Below, piece after piece: positions 1-7,657 of a DNA stretch of 64,000 nt (within the stretch, counting starts at the first letter, position 1; every line of letters starts with the position of its first letter). The translations under genes and the position numbers were made by a program. Under the pieces are notes generated by a model, which was given only the letters and a program-made list of their open reading frames with translations, did not search any database and was not told where the DNA came from. This DNA comes from Sphingomonas yunnanensis. GTDB taxonomy: Bacteria; Pseudomonadota; Alphaproteobacteria; Sphingomonadales; Sphingomonadaceae. The stretch lies in the NCBI RefSeq assembly GCF_019898765.1, contig NZ_JAIOKB010000003.1:372001-436000 (forward strand), given 5' to 3'.

Positions 1-1043
1 TCGACGTCGCTCTCCGCCATGCAGTGGTAGACCGCGCCGGCAGGCTGGAGACGCTGCGCCGCCTCGCGCAGCTCGCAGCCCCAGTCGGCGGCGATGTCCG
101 CGAGCATGCGGCCGGCCTCGGCGGGCTCGGGCTCGGACCAGGTGATCAGGATCGGGGTCTCGGGCACCACCTGCTTCAGGTCGAGCGTCGAGGAGCTCGC
201 GGTATAGGGGTAACAGTCGCAGCCGGTCGGGTGAGTCGCCGCGGCCGCCTCCAGCCGCGCCAGGATCTCGCCGCTGCGGCCGTACTGGCTCGCGCCCGCG
301 CATTTGAGGTGCGATACCACCAGCGGCGCGGCGGCGTGGCGCGCGATCGCGACCGCCTCGTCGATCGCGGGCAGGATCGCCGCGCCCTCGCTGCGCAGGT
401 GCGTGGCGTAGAGCGCGCCGGTGTCGCGCAGCGCCGCGGCGACCGCCATCACCTCCTCGGTCGAGGCGTGCGCGGCATTGGCATAGGCGAGCCCGGTCGA
501 GAGGCCGAAGGCGCCGGCGTCGAGCGCGGCGGCGAGGTCGGCGCGCATCGCGGCGCGCTCGTCCTCGGCGGCGTCGCGGTCGAGCCGGTCTAGGTGCTGC
601 GCGCGCAACGCGGTGTGGCCGACCAGCGCGACCACGTTGGTCGCGGGCATCGCCGCGTCGACCGCGGCGGCATAAGCCGCGAAATCGGCATAAGCGAAGT
701 CGCCGGGTGCGCCGAGCAGCACCATCGGGTCGGGCAGCGCGTCGCCCGCGCGGCCGGCACCCGCGCTGATCCCGCAATTGCCGACCACCACGGTGGTGAC
801 GCCCTGGGTGATCTTGGGCGTCATCGCCGGCGCGGTGATCGCGACGAGGTCGTCGTGCGTGTGCGCGTCGATGAAGCCGGGCGCGAGCGCGAGCCCGCGC
901 GCGTCGATCGCCTGCTCGGGCGGGGTGTCTGCGGCGGGCGCGACCGCGGCGATGATCCCGTCGCGCACCGTCACGTCGGCGCGGTAGCCGGCTGCGCCCG
1001 AGCCGTCGTACAGCTCGGCGCCGGCGATGATCGTCTCGGTCAT
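1..1043 (-). CDS. N-acyl-D-amino-acid deacylase (D-aminoacylase), amidohydrolase; 3' part off the left edge
   Basis: Metal-dependent amidohydrolase predicted to release free D-amino acids from N-acyl-D-amino acids. Reading the minus strand from the ATG at 1041-1043 gives an N-terminal beta-sandwich strand followed by the family motif GFIDAHTHDD (metal-binding HxH). Next comes GNCGIS, which carries the cysteine ligand typical of D-aminoacylases, then YATHLRSEG and VSHLKCAG with the further histidine ligands. About 347 codons are present and the C-terminal part lies outside the window; full-length members are near 480-500 residues. A GGGGAGGAG ribosome-binding sequence sits just upstream of the ATG. 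It is divergent from a PLP enzyme that could deaminate the D-amino acid released, so the two plausibly form a D-amino-acid utilisation pair. The exact acyl-amino-acid preference cannot be read from the sequence. Confidence 0.88.
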   Translation of the reverse strand, partial: MTETIIAGAELYDGSGAAGYRADVTVRDGIIAAVAPAADTPPEQAIDARGLALAPGFIDAHTHDDLVAITAPAMTPKITQGVTTVVVGNCGISAGAGRAGDALPDPMVLLGAPGDFAYADFAAYAAAVDAAMPATNVVALVGHTALRAQHLDRLDRDAAEDERAAMRADLAAALDAGAFGLSTGLAYANAAHASTEEVMAVAAALRDTGALYATHLRSEGAAILPAIDEAVAIARHAAAPLVVSHLKCAGASQYGRSGEILARLEAAAATHPTGCDCYPYTASSSTLDLKQVVPETPILITWSEPEPAEAGRMLADIAADWGCELREAAQRLQPAGAVYHCMAESDV

Positions 1044-1127
1044 GACTCCTCCCCGTCGCGATGCCGCCGGCATTGTCTCCGCTCACGAGATTAATGTAAA
1101 CAATTTTAGGTATCTGGGAGACGCGCG
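1044..1127. promoter_or_regulatory. Divergent promoter region between the D-aminoacylase and D-serine-dehydratase-like genes
   Basis: This 84-bp gap separates two divergent start codons. It contains the only AT-rich patch in the neighbourhood, roughly 1088-1113 (TTAATGTAAACAATTTTAGG), flanked by GC-rich DNA. That position suits overlapping promoters or a shared operator. I cannot assign a regulator and do not see a clean long palindrome. Confidence 0.4.
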
Positions 1128-2351
1128 GTGGACGAGCTGAACAAAGGGGTCGGGCAGGGCGATAGCGGGTGGGACCTGTTGGCGGGCGACGTGCCGCTCC
1201 CCGCGGCGGTGCTGAGCGGCCCCGACATGGCGCACAATCTCGTTTGGATGCGCGCCTTCATCGATTCCTACGGGCTCGCGCTGGCGCCGCACGGCAAGAC
1301 CACGATGGCGCCCGCGCTGTTCCGCCGCCAGCTCGACGCCGGCGCCTGGGGGATCACGGTCGCGACCAGCCAGCAGGCGCGCGTCGCCGCGGCGCACGGG
1401 GTCGAGCGCGTCCTGATCGCCAACCAGGTCGTCGGCGCGGCCAATGTCGCGGCAGTCGCCGAGCTGGCGGCGCGGCCCCGGCTCGACCTGCTCTGCCTCG
1501 TCGACAGTCCCGCCGGGGTGGCGCAGCTCGGCGCGGCGTGCCGCGCGTGCGGCGCCACGCTCGACGTGCTGATCGAGCTCGCCCCCGAGCGCGACCAGGA
1601 GGGGCTGCGCTGCGGCGTGCGCGACGCGGCGCAGCTCGACGCGGTGCTAGAGGCGCTGGCGGACTGGCGCGGCGCGCTGCGGCTGGCGGGGATCGAGTTC
1701 TACGAGGGCGTGCTCGGCGACGAGGCGTCGGTGCGCCGCTTCGTCCGCGGTGCGGTGGCGACGGTCGAGCGGCTGGTGGCAGAGGGGCAGGTCGAGCGCA
1801 CACCCGCGATCCTGACGGGTGCGGGATCGGCCTGGTACGACGTGGTCGCGGAGGAGAGCGCGGCGGTCGCGCGCGCCGGCTCAGTCCAGGTGGTGCTGCG
1901 CCCCGGCTGCTACATCAGCCACGACGACGGGCTGTACCGCGTCGCGCAGGAGCAGATCCTGCGCCGCAACCCCGTCGCGCCGGGGCTGGGCGAGCCGCTG
2001 CGGCCGGCGCTGCGGGTGTGGGCCGCGGTGCAGTCGATCCCCGATCCGGAACGCGCGGTGGTGGCGATGGGCAAGCGCGACGTCGCCTTCGACGCCGGCC
2101 TGCCGCGGCCGGCGACGCTCTATCGGCCCGGCCGCGACACCCGCCCGGTCGCCGCGCCGACGCATTGGACGGTGACCGGCCTGATGGACCAGCACGCCTA
2201 TCTGGCGGTCGCGCCGGGGGACGATCTCGCCGTCGGCGACGTGATCGCCTTCGACATCTCGCACCCGTGCCTCACCTTCGACAAATGGCGGCGCATCCTG
2301 GTGGCCGACGCGGAACATCGCGTCACCGAGGTGATCGAGACCTTCTTCTGA
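1128..2351 (+). CDS. D-serine dehydratase-like / alanine-racemase-fold PLP enzyme (amino acid deaminase)
   Basis: PLP enzyme of the fold-III (alanine racemase N-terminal domain) group that includes eukaryotic-type D-serine dehydratase and D-threonine aldolase. It likely deaminates a D-amino acid to its 2-oxo acid. The PLP-binding lysine sits in PHGKTTMAP about 50 residues from the start, followed by an eight-stranded barrel region. The C-terminal domain ends with SHPCLTFDKW, whose His-x-Cys pair matches the zinc ligands of DSD1-type D-serine dehydratases. The GTG start at 1128 is chosen because a GGGAG sequence lies about 8 nt upstream; the 407-residue length is normal for the family. It is divergent from the D-aminoacylase, which suggests sequential action. 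D-threonine aldolase activity is an alternative. Confidence 0.82.
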   Translation: MDELNKGVGQGDSGWDLLAGDVPLPAAVLSGPDMAHNLVWMRAFIDSYGLALAPHGKTTMAPALFRRQLDAGAWGITVATSQQARVAAAHGVERVLIANQVVGAANVAAVAELAARPRLDLLCLVDSPAGVAQLGAACRACGATLDVLIELAPERDQEGLRCGVRDAAQLDAVLEALADWRGALRLAGIEFYEGVLGDEASVRRFVRGAVATVERLVAEGQVERTPAILTGAGSAWYDVVAEESAAVARAGSVQVVLRPGCYISHDDGLYRVAQEQILRRNPVAPGLGEPLRPALRVWAAVQSIPDPERAVVAMGKRDVAFDAGLPRPATLYRPGRDTRPVAAPTHWTVTGLMDQHAYLAVAPGDDLAVGDVIAFDISHPCLTFDKWRRILVADAEHRVTEVIETFF

Positions 2352-2414
2352 GTGCGGCATCGTTCGCGGTCATCGCGGCGGGATCACCGCCGAACGCCCG
2401 CGGGATCGACCGCG

Positions 2415-3464
2415 TCATGGATCGAGCGATGCCAGATAGGCCGCGAGGTTCACGATGTCCGCATCGGTCAGCCGCGCCACCACCGGCTTCATCGCCACCG
2501 CATTCTTCCCGTCGCGCGTGCCGCTTTTGAAGTCATAGAGCTGGCGCGCCATGGCGGTCGGTGATCGACCGGCGATGCCCGGGAATTCGTCGCCCGAGCC
2601 GCGCATGCCGTCACCGTGGCACGAGGCGCAGGGCAGCGTCTTTCCCCCTCCGCCGCTCGTCGCCAGCGCCTTGCCCTTCCTGATGCTGCCCGCCGGCACA
2701 TAGGCGATGAAGCCCGACGAGGGATCGCGCAGCGCGGTTCGCGCGAAGTCCTGCGGCACCTCGATGATGCGGTTCCCGATCGGCTCGGTGGCGCCGCTCG
2801 GGTCGACCTTCTGTATGGCATGTGGCGCCGGGTGCGTGACCGGCACGACATTGCCCTCGACGAGGCGGAGCCGCTTCACCGGCCTGATCGAGTGGAAATA
2901 ATCGGAAGCCTGCCGCGCGTCGTCGAGAGGCAGCGCCTTGGCGATCTCGATCATCTTGGCGAGCGGCGCGCCGTTAATCGAGGCGTGGCGATGGTCGTCC
3001 CTCATGTCAGCGAGCTGTTGCAGCATGTAGGCGACCGGCAGACCGCGCAGGTCGCTCGTGTCGGGCTTGCCTCCACCGTCGATGAGGTGACACTGGCCGC
3101 ACGCGTTATAGGCGCCCTCTCTCCCGCTGATCACGGGCGGCGGGGGGGCCGGGTGCCGCTCCGGGAACCAGTCGATCGTCGCCCGCTGCCCGTTGATCTG
3201 GGTGAACGTGAAGGCCTGACTGCTCCCGGGCACGTGGAACAACTTGCCCTCTTCCTTCTCGTCGTCCGGGATGCCGCGCGGGTACGGCCAGGCGGGGAAA
3301 TCCGTCCGCGCGAGCGCCGGCGGCGGGTCGAACGTCGGCTTCTCGGCGGCGAACGCCTGATACGCGCGGCAGGCGATGAAGCCGGACGCGAGGGCCGCCA
3401 CCAGCGCGCCGTTCAGCAAGGCGGATCTGACCGAGAACATGGAGTATCGCCTTCGCTGTGTCAT
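2415..3464 (-). CDS. Exported di-heme c-type cytochrome (cytochrome c4-like)
   Basis: Predicted periplasmic or membrane-anchored electron carrier with two heme-attachment motifs, CGQCH (about residues 122-126) and CASCH (about 279-283), each in a cytochrome-c-like domain. The N-terminus has a hydrophobic export segment after a basic stretch. A second in-frame ATG at 3440 gives an equally good signal peptide and has a weak AAGG upstream, so the start is uncertain by eight residues. The C-terminal half, ending in NLAAYLASLDP, is typical of a class I heme domain. It is transcribed convergently with the PLP enzyme and is followed upstream by an unrelated permease gene. No partner oxidase or dehydrogenase is next to it, so its electron donor and acceptor are unknown. 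Confidence 0.85.
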   Translation of the reverse strand: MTQRRRYSMFSVRSALLNGALVAALASGFIACRAYQAFAAEKPTFDPPPALARTDFPAWPYPRGIPDDEKEEGKLFHVPGSSQAFTFTQINGQRATIDWFPERHPAPPPPVISGREGAYNACGQCHLIDGGGKPDTSDLRGLPVAYMLQQLADMRDDHRHASINGAPLAKMIEIAKALPLDDARQASDYFHSIRPVKRLRLVEGNVVPVTHPAPHAIQKVDPSGATEPIGNRIIEVPQDFARTALRDPSSGFIAYVPAGSIRKGKALATSGGGGKTLPCASCHGDGMRGSGDEFPGIAGRSPTAMARQLYDFKSGTRDGKNAVAMKPVVARLTDADIVNLAAYLASLDP

Positions 3465-3597
3465 CGCCCGTCGAGCGCCAGGGGCCGTGGGATCGCGCCC
3501 CCGCGCGCCAGACTAGCGCCCTCGTCCGAGCGCGCCTAGCCCGCCTCCTCCGCACCAGCAGCTGCGCTGTCCCAGGCACCGGCCCGATCGACCCGTG

Positions 3598-5466
3598 TCA
3601 CGCGGCCACCGCCGGACGGTCCTCCATCAGCGCCGAGATGGCGCTCGTGGCGTCGGCCAGGGAGGAGACGCAGTGATCCGCGCCCATCGCCTTCTGAACG
3701 ACGGGTTCGCCCATCGAAGCGTCGCTCGGCGGCCACATGCCCACGACGAAGCGCGCCGCCGGCGCCTTGGCGCGCAGGCGACGGAGGAGGTAGCGTAGCT
3801 GCGCCGGCGACCCGACGATCTCGAGGTGCGCGACCGCGACGACGGAGATATCGGCCAGATCGACGGATTCGATGCTGGCCCGGTCGACCTGGTGCGCCGC
3901 GATCGCGCGGACGGCGATGCCTTGCTCGCCCAGCAGCTGCGCCAGCATGGCGCCGACGGCTTGGTCGAAGAGCCCGGCGCCCGCGACGACCGCGACCTTG
4001 GGCGACCCGTTCGACCGCGGCGCGGAGTCGACGCGCGCCTGCACGTCCTCGACGATCGACCGCATCGACCGGACCATCGCTGCCGCACGCGCCTGGTCGA
4101 TCGTGCCGCGCGCCTGATCCTCGAGCGCGAGCCTGAGGCCTTCCATGACGACGCCGTCGTAATAGGCCACGAGAGGTCGGTCGGCGAGCAGCGTCTCGGC
4201 CTGGGCGAGCGCCTCGTCGGGATTGTTCGCCAAGAGACGCTGGTAGAAGCTCTCCACCGGGGTCAGCGCGGGGCGATCGCCGAGCAGCACGTCGAAGAAC
4301 TCGAGGCTCTTCACGTGCCGCCCCATCACCACGAGGCAGAGCGTCAAAGGCGTCGACATGATGAGCCCGATGGGGCCCCACAGCCATGTCCAGAAGATCG
4401 CCGCGACGATGACCGAGACGGGAGAGAGGCCGGTGGAATGGCCGTACAGCAGCGGCTCGACGACGTAACCGGTGAGTGGCTCGACCACGAAGAACAGCAC
4501 GACGACCTCGATCGCCATCGTCCACCCGGGATCGACCGCGGCGGCGAGCGCGGCCGGCGCGACCGCCGCCAGGAACGAGCCGATGTATGGCACGAAGCGG
4601 AGCAGCCCCGCCATGACGCCCCACATCGCGGGCGAGGGCACCCCGATCATCCACAGGCCCAGGCCGATCACGAGGCCGAAGCATGTGTTGACCGCCAGCT
4701 GCGAGAGGAAATATTTGCTGAGCCGCTGCCCCGCGTCGTCGAGCGCGCGCGTGGTGCGGTGCAGGTCGCTGGAGCCGAACAGGCGGATGAAGCGGTCCCG
4801 CAGATCCTCCTTCTGCATCAGCACGAAGATCGCCACGATCAGCACGAGGATCGTGGTCTCGAGCGGGCCGAGGATGGGCTCGACCACGGTCTTGGCGATG
4901 CTGAACGGCGACGTGCTGCTCTCGACGACCTCGACCGGTATGGGTCTGCGCTCGCTCGTCGCGCTCGCGGCGGGGGCCGCTGTTGTCGGCGTGGGGTGCG
5001 GTCGCGCTCCGCTGCCGAGCTGCTTGGTCAGCGCGGTGACGCGGGACAGCGCGAAGCCCTGCACGCCCTCCACCTTGGCCTGGATCGTTCGGGCATATTG
5101 CGGCGCATCCGCCGTCAGCGAGGCGGCCTGGCTGCCGATCAGCGTGCCGACGAGGCCGAGCACGCCCAGGGCCGCCAGCACCGCGATGATGACGGCGGGC
5201 GCGCGCCACAGGCGCAGGCGCTGGAGCAGGTTGACCAGCGGCGAGAGAACGAACGAGAGCATCACCGCGAGCGTGATCGGGATCAGCACGTCCTGGCCGA
5301 AATAGAGCGCGGCGATCGCCAGCGAGCCGACGGCGACGCCGGCGAGCGTTTTCAGCTCGGGGGCGGAGGCGCGGGGTACCTGTGCCGCCCCACCGTCGGG
5401 CGACGGCCCCTCGCGGCTTCCGGTCAGCACGTCCTGGAAGCCGGCGGTATTATCTGGATCGGACAT
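3598..5466 (-). CDS. AI-2E family (PerM/TqsA) permease with long C-terminal cytosolic extension
   Basis: Polytopic inner-membrane protein of the AI-2E transporter superfamily, a family of autoinducer exporters, Na+/H+ antiporters and uncharacterised permeases. Two N-terminal membrane segments (about residues 40-85), a third near 90-110, a soluble linker rich in Pro, Ala and Thr (about 150-190), and the characteristic C-terminal block with GVPSPAMWGVMAGLLRFVPYIG and the PLTGYVVEPLLYG region are all visible. At 622 residues it is far longer than the 350-residue core. Roughly the last 220 residues form a soluble alpha/beta extension containing a VAVVAGAGLFDQA segment that resembles a nucleotide- or cofactor-binding start. 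The substrate cannot be predicted. Confidence 0.85.
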   Translation of the reverse strand: MSDPDNTAGFQDVLTGSREGPSPDGGAAQVPRASAPELKTLAGVAVGSLAIAALYFGQDVLIPITLAVMLSFVLSPLVNLLQRLRLWRAPAVIIAVLAALGVLGLVGTLIGSQAASLTADAPQYARTIQAKVEGVQGFALSRVTALTKQLGSGARPHPTPTTAAPAASATSERRPIPVEVVESSTSPFSIAKTVVEPILGPLETTILVLIVAIFVLMQKEDLRDRFIRLFGSSDLHRTTRALDDAGQRLSKYFLSQLAVNTCFGLVIGLGLWMIGVPSPAMWGVMAGLLRFVPYIGSFLAAVAPAALAAAVDPGWTMAIEVVVLFFVVEPLTGYVVEPLLYGHSTGLSPVSVIVAAIFWTWLWGPIGLIMSTPLTLCLVVMGRHVKSLEFFDVLLGDRPALTPVESFYQRLLANNPDEALAQAETLLADRPLVAYYDGVVMEGLRLALEDQARGTIDQARAAAMVRSMRSIVEDVQARVDSAPRSNGSPKVAVVAGAGLFDQAVGAMLAQLLGEQGIAVRAIAAHQVDRASIESVDLADISVVAVAHLEIVGSPAQLRYLLRRLRAKAPAARFVVGMWPPSDASMGEPVVQKAMGADHCVSSLADATSAISALMEDRPAVAA

Positions 5467-5683
5467 GAAGGGCCCCCTACGCGGACGATGCGCGTGTCAA
5501 CGACGTCGCCGCGCTGACGCGCCGCTGACGCGGGAACGCTCCAGCGCGCTTTTCGGATGAGCGGCAAGGCCGAAAGCGATCGCGCCGGCACTCGCGGATG
5601 GGACGGATGAGATTTGCTGCTCCCGCACGAGCGCGCCGCGACAGCGACGAGCAGGACGGACGAGGCCGGCCGATGCGGCGCTC

Positions 5684-6514
5684 TCAGACCTTCAACCAAT
5701 CGGACGTGATCGCACCCTGATGCCCGGCTGGGGCCAAGGCGGTGCGAAGGGCGGCCAGCAGCGGCGGCAGCGCCTGGGTGAAGGCATAAGGCGGGTTGAC
5801 GATGAAAAGCCCCGCGCCGTTATAGGTGCCAGGCTCGTCGGCATCGTACAGCCAGTGCTCGACAGACAGGAATTTGGGTATGCCGAGCTGACGCAGATCC
5901 GCTTTCCACCGCTGATGCGTCGCGCGGTCTTTGAGCGGATACCAGATCACCGTCACGCCATGCGCCCACTTGCGGTGAGCCGCGGCCAACGTGGCGGTGA
6001 TGCGCGCGCGTTCGTCGGTCTGCTCGTACGGCGGGTCGACCAAGACGACGCCGCGAGCGGTGCGGGTCGGCAGCAGCGCCAGCCAGAGCTCGTACGCGTC
6101 GCGCTCGTGCACGGCCGCGGACGTGCCGCGCATCGCGCGGCGCAGGGCGGCGGCGTCCTCGGGATGCTTCTCGTTGAGGATCAGCGCGTCCTGCGGACGC
6201 AGGCGCTCTGCCAGAACCAGCGGCGAGCCCGGGTAAAGGCGCGGCTCTCCCCCGATATTCACCGCCAGTACGGCGGCGCGATAGTCGTCCAGCAACGGAT
6301 CGGAGCCCGTGAAGACCCGCAGCACGCCTTGTGTTGCCTCGCCGGTGCGTCGCGCCTGTTCGCCAACCAGGTCGTAGAGCCCGCAGCCGGCATGCGTGTC
6401 GATCAGCGTCAACCCGCCCTCTTTCTGCTGCAGGGCCTGGACAAGGGCGATCAGCAGGCTGTGCTTCACGACATCGGCGCTGTTGCCGGCATGGAAAGAA
6501 TGGCGATAGTTCAT
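5684..6514 (-). CDS. rlmJ: 23S rRNA (adenine(2030)-N6)-methyltransferase RlmJ
   Basis: SAM-dependent methyltransferase that in E. coli makes m6A2030 in 23S rRNA. The start MNYRHSFHAGNSADVVKH is the conserved RlmJ N-terminus, so I place it at the ATG at 6512-6514 even though the frame stays open further upstream. The catalytic DPPY motif lies near residue 157 in VLVDPPYEQTDE. The product has 276 residues against about 280 for the E. coli enzyme. It is on the same strand as, and 199 bp downstream of, the pseudouridine synthase gene rluE. Both products act on 23S rRNA, although the spacing does not prove an operon. Confidence 0.93.
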   Translation of the reverse strand: MNYRHSFHAGNSADVVKHSLLIALVQALQQKEGGLTLIDTHAGCGLYDLVGEQARRTGEATQGVLRVFTGSDPLLDDYRAAVLAVNIGGEPRLYPGSPLVLAERLRPQDALILNEKHPEDAAALRRAMRGTSAAVHERDAYELWLALLPTRTARGVVLVDPPYEQTDERARITATLAAAHRKWAHGVTVIWYPLKDRATHQRWKADLRQLGIPKFLSVEHWLYDADEPGTYNGAGLFIVNPPYAFTQALPPLLAALRTALAPAGHQGAITSDWLKV

Positions 6515-6713
6515 TGCCGTTCGGAACTCTGCTGGTGTGTCGTTAAAAAAGCTGCCGGGCGGCGAAGCTGGTCGCGACGGTGTAGAAGATTGAGCGAGGC
6601 GCCACTCTCCTCGCGTGAGGTCCCACATCGACGTCCGCGTCGCGCGGGCATCGGCGGCAGGTGCCGTGATCCGCGTTCCGGTCGTCCGCCTCCTATCGAT
6701 CCGCGCGGCTGCT

Positions 6714-7295
6714 TCATCGTTCATGCGGCCCGCCGGCGATCGCGGACGGGTCGCTGGCGATCGCGAAGCGGCCCGGCACGATCCCGGCGACCGACCAGTC
6801 GCCGATCGACCAGCGGACCAGCCTCAGTGTAGGCAGCCCGACCGCCGCCGTCATCCGGCGCACCTGCCGGTTGCGCCCCTCGCGGATAGTGATGCGCAGC
6901 CAGCTGTCCGGGATCGTCGCGCGCCGCCGGATCGGCGGGTCGCGGGGCCATAGGTCGGGCGCGTCGATCCGCGCGACATCGGCCGGCAGCGTCAGACCAT
7001 CCTTGAGAAGGACGCCCCGTCGCAGGCGCTCCAGTTCGGCCTCCCCGGGATCGCCCTCGACCTGCACGAGATAGGTCTTGCGCATCTTGTAGCGCGGATC
7101 GGCGATCCGTGCCTGCAACCGCCCGTCGTCGCATAATAGCAGCAGCCCCTCGCTGTCCCGATCGAGCCTGCCCGCGGGATAAACGCCCTTGAGGTCGATG
7201 AAGTCCGACAAGGTCGACCGCGCCGTCGGTGACCCGCGGTCGGTGAATTGCGACAGGACCCCGAAAGGTTTGTTGAACAGCAGCAGCCGGGCCAT
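6714..7295 (-). CDS. rluE: 23S rRNA pseudouridine synthase, RluE-type (RsuA family)
   Basis: Pseudouridine synthase of the RsuA/RluE branch, predicted to isomerise U2457 of 23S rRNA. The catalytic motif GRLDRDSEGLLLL with its aspartate (about residue 45) is intact, and the later EGRNRQVRRM motif is the family's conserved RNA-binding signature. The short N-terminus begins directly with LLLFNKPFGVLSQF and lacks an S4 domain. This, with the 193-residue length, is characteristic of RluE rather than RsuA or RluB. The start is the ATG at 7293-7295. Confidence 0.9.
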   Translation of the reverse strand: MARLLLFNKPFGVLSQFTDRGSPTARSTLSDFIDLKGVYPAGRLDRDSEGLLLLCDDGRLQARIADPRYKMRKTYLVQVEGDPGEAELERLRRGVLLKDGLTLPADVARIDAPDLWPRDPPIRRRATIPDSWLRITIREGRNRQVRRMTAAVGLPTLRLVRWSIGDWSVAGIVPGRFAIASDPSAIAGGPHER

Positions 7296-7657
7296 GGTGC
7301 GCCCATATCGTTCCGTCGCTTCTATGTCTCCTCGGGAGGCCGCCTAGGATTTGGCGCTCACCCGTCCAACGACAGGCGTTCGGCCAGTCTCCCGATGTTC
7401 GTGGTGGTTCACCGCGCCGAGCTTGGGTGCCCGCTACGTCGGCGGCGCGAGAGCGGTCCGGCCCGGCACGCCGCCCGTCTCAGCCCTTGTCGATCCGCTT
7501 GCAATCGCGGGCGACGTGGAAGCCTGGGCGTACCCCGTCCTGCTTTCACGCGAAGAGCCTACGACTTCAGTTTAAGTTTATCGCTGTCAACCTGTCACGT
7601 TCGTTCTTGTTAACCAGCGAACGCGATCCCGTCTCCATCGCTCAGACGGGGTTCGAG
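7296..7657. promoter_or_regulatory. Intergenic region upstream of the trimeric autotransporter gene
   Basis: This 362-bp stretch separates rluE (minus) from the autotransporter (plus). The frames that remain open across it have no gene-like content. The last 100 bases are AT-richer (7565-7615, including CTTGTTAACC) and probably hold the promoter of the adhesin gene. A perfect hairpin lies directly before the start codon and is listed separately. Confidence 0.45.
7628..7650 (+). promoter_or_regulatory. Perfect 5'-leader hairpin just upstream of the autotransporter start
   Basis: CCCGTCT (7628-7634) and AGACGGG (7644-7650) are perfect inverted repeats around a nine-base loop. The hairpin ends seven bases before the ATG at 7658. 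Its 3' arm contains the only G-rich stretch (GGGG) that could serve as ribosome-binding site. The geometry suggests translation could be gated by this structure. Function is inferred. Confidence 0.45.

Noticed and set aside
1169-2530. 453-codon plus-strand frame overlapping the PLP enzyme
   Set aside because: Alternative frame of the D-serine-dehydratase-like gene with no domain motif.
7595-7620. CtrA-type site (TTAAC half-site) upstream of the adhesin gene
   Set aside because: Only one half-site is present at usable spacing; a similar CTTGTTAA near 12636 is not enough to claim a regulon.
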